A stretch of 64,000 nucleotides of DNA from JASJBU01 sp963790775 (GTDB lineage: Bacteria > Pseudomonadota > Gammaproteobacteria > Chromatiales > Chromatiaceae). Each line of letters opens with the position of its first letter. Position 1 is the first letter of the stretch. Below the pieces are notes generated by a model. It was not told where the DNA came from. It saw only the letters and a list, made by a program, of their open reading frames with translations, and searched no databases. The stretch spans positions 248,001 through 312,000 of the forward strand of contig CAWBPR010000005.1 of NCBI GenBank assembly GCA_963790775.1, read 5' to 3'. A program made the translations under genes and the position numbers. Below, one piece after another: positions 17,273 through 24,003 of this stretch.

Positions 17273-20200
17273 ATGAATAAACTCTTGTCGTTTAGCATAG
17301 CGATGCTGCTCGCGAGTTCATCCTCATTCGCTGATGACGGTGTACTGCAGATCCGCGACGTATCGAAAACCCCTGACTTGGATACCGAACACGCATCGTT
17401 ACAACAGCTGTGGTTCAATGTGCCCGTTCAGGCCACCAGTGAGGATATTGAATCCATTCTGTACGAACCTGTCATCGAAGATATCGGCGATTTTGTTACC
17501 GAACGTGAATATGCCCGTCCGTTGGTTGCCTTCTACGAGGATGGTCATGTCGATATGATTCTGGAGGGTTCGGGCGGATTCTACGGCCATGGCGAGCGTG
17601 ACATGTACGCTGCATTGAGCCTGGATGATGGTGATACCTGGAAGCGGGCCAACGTCTCCCGCTCCGCCGACAAGAGCTCGATCAAGGTCGACGGTGAATG
17701 GTATCCGGGGGATGTGTTCCGTAACTTTACCACTGCGGCTAGCAATAAGGTGCTCGCGGTCTGGGCCAGCCGCTTTTGTGACAGCGGTAATCCCAACTAT
17801 TCGATGGAGCTGGATGAGATTTCAGCCATCTTTGCCTCCGAGTTCGTCGATACGAGTCACCTGGGTGACGAGTCATACTGCACCGACGAAGATGCGGATG
17901 ACGATACTCCCACCGTCTGCACCTATTTCGAGGACTACTGGCACGTGTCAGGTTCTCAGAAGGTAAAGGACTTCGCCGAGGAAGAATATCCTGCGGTGGG
18001 CGAGGTGCCCTATGGCTGCATGTGGGCCGCTCGCGGTACCCTGGAACTCCTGGATGACGATGACGAAGAATATGGCATCGTCTGGCGTCAGGCCGAGCGC
18101 TTGAGTTCCGGTGTGCGTGATGCGCATCGTATGGAAGCCGCCTGTGTGGGCGGCGCCGGTTGTGTGATCACCTGGCAGGAAGACCCGGAAGGTCTGCGTC
18201 CCGGTAAGGGCGAGGGCCCCGGCGAGGGTTGGAGCGGCGCCATTGCGCACCACGAGACCGATATCTGGTACTCCTATGTGGATTGGGACAACTTCGATCT
18301 GGTCATGGACGATGATGTCATTGTGACGATCGACGATTATCTGGAAGAGAATGAGGGTGGCGTACCCAAGGTTGCCGTACCTTTCTCCATGCCGGTGCGG
18401 CTCACCGACAACGCCATGTGCCAGGCGCCGGATGAAGGTGAACAAGCGGACGATCCCTACTGCTACATCGACTTCGATGAGAGTGGTACGCCTGACAACT
18501 GCGCAGATAGTGTCCAGTACGAGATCGACACACCGGAAGGTCCGACCCAGACCGTCTATATGTGTATCGCTGAGGACGGCCGGCTGATGCGTGGCAACAC
18601 CGCCTCCACCCGTACCCGTACCAACTTGCGTGGTTATGACTCCGCCGCGGATGCCGCAGAGGGCACCGACAGCGGTTGGGTCATTCTGGCCTATGAAGAG
18701 TCCAAGGGCCTCGGCGAGGAGGATGATCTGGATCCCGATAAGATCGATATGGGCAAGAATATCTGGTACCACACCTTCGATATGTACAACCCTGAACTGG
18801 TCTCCCAGGGTATGATACTGAACCAGCCGGCAATCTATCCGGACGAGTTCGAGCTCGGTGAACTGACTGGTTATGACCTGGTCGAGGACGATGTTTCCAA
18901 CTATGGTATCGAGAGTCCCGAAGGTTACTTCGCCATTGTCGATCCCGATCCGATCTACAGTGTTGTGGGTATCGACACGACGACCCTCTACCAGACCGAG
19001 ATCGCCCGGCGTTACAGCCAGATCACCCAGCCGGCAAGCTGGGCCGGTGACTCCGGCATGGTGGCCCTGGGTATGTACAAGCAGGGCATAGTCCGTCAGG
19101 GCGGCCCGGCAGATGTATTTGCACGTCGTTTCATCATCCCGGATGAATTCAATGCAGCTGAAGACAACCCCTTCGACTACGCCAACATGGATTGTGCCGT
19201 CCGGCAATTTACCGATGGCGAGAACCCGCGTTATGTGAAGGGTCTGTGCATGTCATCACCGCAGAACCTGTCTGCAACCACCCTGGTGGATTGCGAGGAC
19301 GGCCTGGACACCTGTGAGGTACTCGACTTCCCCTATGACGATCTGTTCTCCGATATCGACAAGTCTGTGATCCCCGGTGGTATCCCGAAGATGACCGAAT
19401 GGCGTCAATGCCAGGAAGAGAACCAGTCGTTCAGCGTAATCAGCAGCGGCGACGTCACCTCGTTCACTTGCGACGACAACGATCTTGACGACCAGTCCTG
19501 GGAGAACCCGTACGACCTGTCCAAGGGGCATCGCGGCTTCATGTATGGCGACTTCATCATGCAGATGTACGCCTGGTCGCCTAACTGGGAGGCCAATGTC
19601 GAAGCCCATGACAACTACAACCTGTATGTGCGTCGCTCCTTTAACGGTGGCGCCAGTTGGACTACCTATCCGGGGTCCGTCTCTCTGCCCGAGGGCGCAG
19701 TCATACCGGATAACGTAGTGGCGGATGGCTCAATGAGCTGCGAGTGGTATGGCGTTCCAGGCGCATTGACTGAGTACCCGGCCTGCTTCACCTATGCCGC
19801 CGGCGAATACGAGCAGGCCCGTAACCTGTCCCAGCTCATCGGCACTCATGACACGGTGCTCGATCCACGCTTTGCCGGTACCGATCCTTCCTTCCTCGGC
19901 GATCTTGTGCTGATGATGGTGGATGGCGAGCTGGTTGCCAGCGAAGATGTGCTGTATCCCGACGATGCGGTGAATCCGTCCGTCTACTTCGCTACCTTCG
20001 AAGAGGGTGACACGGAAGAGATCGCAGAAGGCGGTGAAGGAACGCCGATGGATATGTACTACAGTCGCGCCATCAACTTCGGTGACGAGTATGAGTTGGC
20101 GGATGTCAACGCCGATGGCATCGCCGATGTCGATGCTACGGATGGTGAGTTCGAGGTCTTCGATAAGCTGGAATGGCATGAACTTCAAGCCGCAGAAGCG

Positions 20201-20497
20201 GCGTTGAAGTCCAATCCAGGCGGCACCCTGTTCTACGCCATCTGGAACCAGTTCCTGGAGGTCGATGTAGTGGAAGACGGTCACGTCATTGGATCAGTCC
20301 TCGAGGAGAGCGATGCGATCGTGCGCCGCACCATGGAATTAGGTGATGACGGTGTGACCACACCGAGTACTGCCACCGGTGACGGTGGTGAAGGCCCCGG
20401 TGGTGATGATGGTGAAGATCCTCCGGGCCCCGGTGGAGATGACGACGATGACGATGCAGGACCACCTGATGATCGTCCAGGAGGTCGTGACGACTAG
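17273..20497 (+). CDS. Large exported Asp-box protein (intact paralog)
   Basis: The 1074-residue protein has a signal peptide (residues 1-20, ASSSSFADDG) and shares long blocks with the frameshifted protein at 8555-12240. Asp-box motifs are visible in ALSLDDGDTWK (about residues 118-128) and RRSFNGGASW (about 790-800). ITWQEDPEGLRPGKGEGPG lies at about 300. The protein is very acidic and ends in a low-complexity tail rich in Gly, Pro and Asp. No membrane anchor or cell-wall signal is visible. AAGGAGAG precedes the ATG. It is downstream of array 3 and directly follows the two-component pair. Possibly a secreted or surface beta-propeller-like protein; I half-recall a 'choice-of-anchor' family of this kind but cannot confirm it. 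Confidence 0.8.
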   Translation: MNKLLSFSIAMLLASSSSFADDGVLQIRDVSKTPDLDTEHASLQQLWFNVPVQATSEDIESILYEPVIEDIGDFVTEREYARPLVAFYEDGHVDMILEGSGGFYGHGERDMYAALSLDDGDTWKRANVSRSADKSSIKVDGEWYPGDVFRNFTTAASNKVLAVWASRFCDSGNPNYSMELDEISAIFASEFVDTSHLGDESYCTDEDADDDTPTVCTYFEDYWHVSGSQKVKDFAEEEYPAVGEVPYGCMWAARGTLELLDDDDEEYGIVWRQAERLSSGVRDAHRMEAACVGGAGCVITWQEDPEGLRPGKGEGPGEGWSGAIAHHETDIWYSYVDWDNFDLVMDDDVIVTIDDYLEENEGGVPKVAVPFSMPVRLTDNAMCQAPDEGEQADDPYCYIDFDESGTPDNCADSVQYEIDTPEGPTQTVYMCIAEDGRLMRGNTASTRTRTNLRGYDSAADAAEGTDSGWVILAYEESKGLGEEDDLDPDKIDMGKNIWYHTFDMYNPELVSQGMILNQPAIYPDEFELGELTGYDLVEDDVSNYGIESPEGYFAIVDPDPIYSVVGIDTTTLYQTEIARRYSQITQPASWAGDSGMVALGMYKQGIVRQGGPADVFARRFIIPDEFNAAEDNPFDYANMDCAVRQFTDGENPRYVKGLCMSSPQNLSATTLVDCEDGLDTCEVLDFPYDDLFSDIDKSVIPGGIPKMTEWRQCQEENQSFSVISSGDVTSFTCDDNDLDDQSWENPYDLSKGHRGFMYGDFIMQMYAWSPNWEANVEAHDNYNLYVRRSFNGGASWTTYPGSVSLPEGAVIPDNVVADGSMSCEWYGVPGALTEYPACFTYAAGEYEQARNLSQLIGTHDTVLDPRFAGTDPSFLGDLVLMMVDGELVASEDVLYPDDAVNPSVYFATFEEGDTEEIAEGGEGTPMDMYYSRAINFGDEYELADVNADGIADVDATDGEFEVFDKLEWHELQAAEAALKSNPGGTLFYAIWNQFLEVDVVEDGHVIGSVLEESDAIVRRTMELGDDGVTTPSTATGDGGEGPGGDDGEDPPGPGGDDDDDDAGPPDDRPGGRDD

Positions 20498-20629
20498 AGC
20501 TATGTTGTAATCGGGATTGCTTGACTGAGTGAGCCCGGGTCCGACCGGCCAGGGAACGACCTGACCTGCTCTCAACCGATCAGGGGAAAGTCAGGGCCGG
20601 TCGGGCCTAGTTAGATCTTCCTGAAATTC

Positions 20630-20660
20630 TGCCGCCTCTAACCTGGAGGCGGCATTTTTT
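20630..20660 (+). terminator. Intrinsic terminator after the intact Asp-box gene
   Basis: Stem TGCCGCCTC (20630-20638), seven-base loop, stem GAGGCGGCA (20646-20654), followed by six T. Confidence 0.92.
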
Positions 20661-20898
20661 ATACGAGTGGGACAGGTCTGTCTCAAGGCCCCGGTCTGGG
20701 TCGAGAGGAAAGTCTTTCCGCAATGCCAGACTCCAGTCAAATAAGGACTGGGATCCTGGACCTCTGATAAATGGGCCGTAAAGTGGGCGCTGATTGTCAG
20801 CTGTCTCCTGATTTCAAGCCCGGCCAATTCACCCCCTCATTTAAATAATATCCAGCATACGGAAATTATTCGGGCTTGCTGGCTGAAACTGCACGATA

Positions 20899-20934
20899 AG
20901 GCGGGCCACCTGTCGGTGTCCCGCCTGTTTTTTT
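20899..20934 (+). terminator. Second intrinsic terminator, no obvious gene
   Basis: Stem AGGCGGG (20899-20905) with CCCGCCT (20920-20926), then G and seven T. It lies 240 bp beyond the previous terminator with no gene between, so it may end an unannotated small RNA. Confidence 0.85.
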
Positions 20935-21048
20935 AGGAACTTCTTCCCTCCCTCAATGCGGGAAAGGCTGGGATAGAGCGAAAATTTATGACCAGAGGAT
21001 CAGGTGAAACCTTGAACCATCTCCCAATCTCCTCCCGGATGGGGGGGA

Positions 21049-21702
21049 CTATTTGACCGAGATTAGCTCCACCTCGAAGATCAGTGCGCTGTTGGGTGGG
21101 ATGGTCTTGCCGTGGCCCCGTTTGCCATAGGCCAGTTCCGACGGAATAGTGAGTTCCCATTTGGCGCCCTCTTTCATCAGCTGCAGCGCCTCTGCCCAGC
21201 CTTTGATGACCTTTTTCACTTGAAAGCTCGATGGCTTGCCGCGCTTATAGGAGCTGTCGAATTCGGTGCCGTCAAGCAGTCGGCCCCGGTATTGCACGGT
21301 GACACTGTCTGCAGCGCCGGGGGTCTTGCCTTCGCCCGCTTTTATCTCTTTGTACTGCAGGCCGCTGGGCAGGGTCGCCACACCCTCTTGTTTGGCATTC
21401 TCAGTCAGGTAAGCCTGTGATTTTTCCAGGTTCTCCTGGGTTCTTTTGGCTTTGATCTCCTGCAGCGCCTTGTGCCGCTGTGATGAGCTGATCAAAGGCT
21501 TGTTGCCTTCGATGGCATCCTTCGCGCCCTGCAACAACATCTCTTGCGTCAGTTCCAACTCCTGACGTTTGATATCCTTCCCCAGCTCAAAGCCGAGAGA
21601 ATAGATGACTTTGTCATTCTCGGTTTCCGGCTCGATGGCCAGGCTGTTCACACTCCACAGTCCAATGACCGGGAATAAAAGCATCAACGGATTAAATTTC
21701 AT
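21049..21702 (-). CDS. FKBP-type peptidyl-prolyl isomerase (Mip/FkpA type)
   Basis: An exported isomerase that speeds proline cis-trans steps in periplasmic protein folding. The 217-residue protein has a signal peptide (MKFNPLMLLFPVIGLWSVNSLA). An N-terminal helical dimerisation region (about 25-105, VIYSLGFELGKDIKRQ) and a C-terminal FKBP domain (about 120-216) follow. The domain is marked by VTVQYRGRLLDGTEFDSSYKR cut in two segments and ELAYGKRGHGKTIPPNSALIFEVEL. ATG at 21702 is chosen for its GAAGGA site; the frame extends upstream without support. A separate transcript between accessory loci. Confidence 0.93.
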   Translation of the reverse strand: MKFNPLMLLFPVIGLWSVNSLAIEPETENDKVIYSLGFELGKDIKRQELELTQEMLLQGAKDAIEGNKPLISSSQRHKALQEIKAKRTQENLEKSQAYLTENAKQEGVATLPSGLQYKEIKAGEGKTPGAADSVTVQYRGRLLDGTEFDSSYKRGKPSSFQVKKVIKGWAEALQLMKEGAKWELTIPSELAYGKRGHGKTIPPNSALIFEVELISVK

Positions 21703-22025
21703 TTTCGTTCCTTCTCCATGTGTTATTAGAGTTGCCTGGATTGAGAGCTCGGCTCTCATTTCCTGTCCTGGTGTTGTTGATTTAGCAATACCACCTTGAC
21801 CGGGTGATTTTAGATTTCCGCGATGCTTTTTTACAGTCATTATTATGTGGATGCCAGCCACTGTGCAGAACTTTATTCAGCGACAGACATGGCGGTTCTC
21901 GCCCGGCTGGTGTAGAAGGGTAAGATGCTGCGCCATCCGGGATGGCGACACGCAACAAATTGAGTGCTGATCAACGCATGGCCTGAAAACAGCCATGTTC
22001 AGGCTGTCGTTTACTTCACCTGCTG
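21703..22025. other. Non-coding region with hairpins between fkpA-like gene and the exported pair
   Basis: No gene was seen. CGCCATC-CGG-GATGGCG (21931-21947) is a perfect hairpin. On the minus strand, ACAGCC...GGCTGT followed by TTTC (about 21990-22010) could terminate the exported pair ending at 22026. Confidence 0.45.
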
Positions 22026-22274
22026 TTACCAGTTATTGACGACTCTATCTGAATTCTGTTGTCCGGGCTTACTTGAGTCTGACTCTCTGGATTCGAAGCC
22101 CATGCCGAACCAGGTCGACACCGGTGCGTCTTCCTCAGCCCAGCTTTCAATGTTTGAAGGCTGAGACGTATCATCCGTCACCTCGGCGGTGGTTTGCTCC
22201 TCTTGGGCCCAGGCAGCTCCGAGCGCCAAGGAGAGTAACAAGAATGTGGTCAATAGGGGGAGACAGGATTCCAT
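22026..22274 (-). CDS. Small exported protein with PSNIE/WFGMGFESR motif (copy 2)
   Basis: An 82-residue exported protein: signal peptide MESCLPLLTTFLLLSLALGAAWA, then an acidic stretch, QPSNIESW and WFGMGFESRESDSS. It shares QPSNIE-W and FGMG[YF]ESR with the protein at 13791-14069. ATG at 22274 is chosen because it starts the signal peptide and has AAGGAAAAGG upstream; the frame is open further up and overlaps the preceding gene. It follows the Gln-rich exported gene by 34 bp, as in copy 1. Function unknown. Confidence 0.7.
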   Translation of the reverse strand: MESCLPLLTTFLLLSLALGAAWAQEEQTTAEVTDDTSQPSNIESWAEEDAPVSTWFGMGFESRESDSSKPGQQNSDRVVNNW

Positions 22275-22308
22275 CTCTATCCTTTTCCTTAATTGGGTGT
22301 GAAAGGTT

Positions 22309-22656
22309 TTATTGCCGACCTGCACCATCGTCATCCTTCATCTGCTGCTCATCTGACAGTCCTTCGAGCTGGTCCGTGAACCGACTGTTGCTGCCTTCCG
22401 CCTGCTGCTTTTGGAGCTGCACCTGCTTGGTCTCTGTTACGTGATGTTCAATGAGGTGAAGACGAAGTTGGCTGTCGTCAGCGATGTTCCTGAACTGTTC
22501 GCCGTCCCTGACGATTTCTGCCGGCATCTCGGCGTAGAGTATCTCCCTCGGGTATTCAGTCGTGCGGGCCTCCAGGGTTTCTGCAGATACATGAAAGGCA
22601 GCAAGTAACTGGGTAGCCAGCATCGGAAATGAGAATTTCATGATCTTGTTTTGCAT
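22309..22656 (-). CDS. Gln-rich exported protein of the duplicated pair (copy 2, intact)
   Basis: The 115-residue protein has a signal peptide (MQNKIMKFSFPMLATQLLAA, cleavage after VSA). The mature part holds EMPAEIVRDGEQFRN, followed by a Gln-rich helical region. It is the intact counterpart of the frameshifted gene at 14105-14517 (AEIAQDGQQFMN). A strong site (AGGAG) lies before the ATG. The promoter region has phased array 4. First gene of a two-gene unit. Function unknown; a small periplasmic partner of the second gene product is a reasonable guess. Confidence 0.7.
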   Translation of the reverse strand: MQNKIMKFSFPMLATQLLAAFHVSAETLEARTTEYPREILYAEMPAEIVRDGEQFRNIADDSQLRLHLIEHHVTETKQVQLQKQQAEGSNSRFTDQLEGLSDEQQMKDDDGAGRQ

Positions 22657-22695
22657 GGCGAGCTCCTGCTGCTGTTTATCTGTTCTGCAGGGTAA

Positions 22696-22758
22696 AGATT
22701 AGTGGTTAGCTGTTTCTTTGGTATTTCCAAATCAGTTCAACCCGTTTCAGTCTGTTTC
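22696..22758. promoter_or_regulatory. Phased hexamer array 4 upstream of the second exported pair
   Basis: TGTTTC 22711, TATTTC 22722, CAGTTC 22733, CGTTTC 22743 and TGTTTC 22753 are spaced 11, 11, 10 and 10 bp. On the minus strand TAATCT (22696-22701) lies exactly 9 nt from the first repeat, the same spacing and box as at array 2. The array also lies about 100 bp before ribF, but no link to ribF is evident. Confidence 0.65.
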
Positions 22759-22855
22759 TTTTTATGTTGCGGCATAGGCATGCACAGGTCGAGGATGGCC
22801 AAATCCCGGGCTTTGCCTATAATGAGCCGTCTCTATCAGAAACGTTGTGATCGTT

Positions 22856-23815
22856 ATGCAAGTTATTCGTGGTCTGCACAATTTGAGAACGGAACACCGG
22901 GGCTGTGTGGCGACCATCGGAAATTTCGACGGTGTCCATCTTGGTCACCAGTCTGTGCTGCGGCACTTGCTGGAAAAAGGCAGAGAATTTTCACACCCGG
23001 CGACCGTGGTGACTTTCGAGCCGCAGCCACGGGAGTTTTTTCAGCCGCAGGGTGCGCCGGCCCGGCTGACCAGGATGCGCGAAAAGCTGCGCGCCATGCA
23101 GGATGTGGGTATTCAGCGGGTGGTGATCCTTGAGTTCAACCGGCGCCTTGCCTCCATGCCTGCGGAGCAGTTTGTGCAAGAACTGCTGGTGAAAGGCCTG
23201 GGTGTGCGGTTTCTTTCTGTAGGGGATGATTTTCGATTCGGTCAGCATCGGGCGGGGGATTTCCAGCTCCTGCTGCAGATGGGCGCGGAGCATGGTTTCG
23301 AAGTGGAAAACATGAATACCTACAAACTGGATGCCGACCGGGTCAGCAGCACCCGCATACGTCAGTTATTGACCCGGGGTGAACTGCAGGCGGCGCAGCA
23401 GTGCCTTGGACGGCCCTACCGGATCTGCGGCCGGGTTGCTCATGGCGACAAGCGGGGCCGCACCATCGGTTTTCCGACCATGAACGTTAATCTGCATCGT
23501 ATCGTCAGCCCACTGCGCGGAGTCTATGCGGTCAGGGTTTTCGGCTTGAACGGCGATGCGCTTCCCGGAGTGGCCAATATCGGTAACCGGCCGACGGTGG
23601 AAGGAGATCCCCGCTATCTGCTGGAGGTCCACTTGTTCGACTTCGATCAGTCTGTGTATGGCGCTCATGTGCAAGTGGAGTTTGTGCAGAAGTTGCGTGA
23701 TGAGAAGAAATTCGACTCCTTTGACGCCCTGCGTCAGCAGATCCTGGATGATGCCGCCGCCGCGAGAAGCACGCTGGAGCATGGCAACCAGGGAAAACAG
23801 CAGCACTCTGAGTAG
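22856..23815 (+). CDS. ribF: Bifunctional riboflavin kinase / FAD synthetase
   Basis: This enzyme makes FMN from riboflavin and then FAD. The 319-residue protein has the N-terminal nucleotidyl-transferase domain (about 1-180), with GNFDGVHLGHQ near residue 19 and STRIRQLL near 163. The C-terminal flavokinase domain (about 185-310) carries GRTIGFPTMN. ATG at 22856 is chosen; a GTG three codons earlier is less likely. It starts the ribF-ileS-lspA cluster, a standard order in gammaproteobacteria. Confidence 0.96.
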   Translation: MQVIRGLHNLRTEHRGCVATIGNFDGVHLGHQSVLRHLLEKGREFSHPATVVTFEPQPREFFQPQGAPARLTRMREKLRAMQDVGIQRVVILEFNRRLASMPAEQFVQELLVKGLGVRFLSVGDDFRFGQHRAGDFQLLLQMGAEHGFEVENMNTYKLDADRVSSTRIRQLLTRGELQAAQQCLGRPYRICGRVAHGDKRGRTIGFPTMNVNLHRIVSPLRGVYAVRVFGLNGDALPGVANIGNRPTVEGDPRYLLEVHLFDFDQSVYGAHVQVEFVQKLRDEKKFDSFDALRQQILDDAAAARSTLEHGNQGKQQHSE

Positions 23816-23832
23816 GGTGCGCTGTGCGCACC
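23816..23832. repeat. GGTGCGC palindrome directly after ribF
   Basis: GGTGCGC-TGT-GCGCACC is a perfect 7-bp inverted repeat starting at the base after the ribF stop. The same arms occur at 56245-56261 around CGC. It may be a dispersed palindromic repeat and may also weaken read-through into ileS. Confidence 0.55.
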
Positions 23833-24003
23833 GCTTAGCTAGCTTTTATCAAGCTATTTACGTGTAGAGAAATGCTGTGCACCGCGCAGCTTAGGATTTC
23901 CCGGTAAACACTCCCGCCAGGTATTGGTCAATACCTTTGCGCAACAGGCGAGTTTGCGGTTCAATAGATCTCTTTTGTGGATCTTTTATACAGGCAGCCG
24001 TCC

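Larger units (their letters stand above)
20498..21048. other. Non-coding region with two terminators
   Basis: No gene was found. It contains two intrinsic terminators on the + strand (20630-20660 and 20899-20934). The stretch between them (about 20665-20895) has no good reading frame. It could carry a small RNA that ends at the second terminator, since nothing else needs one there; that is only an inference. Confidence 0.5.

Noticed and set aside
17948..19207. 419-codon open frame antisense to the intact Asp-box gene
   Set aside because: Shadow of a highly acidic coding sequence; no signal peptide, ribosome site or domain.
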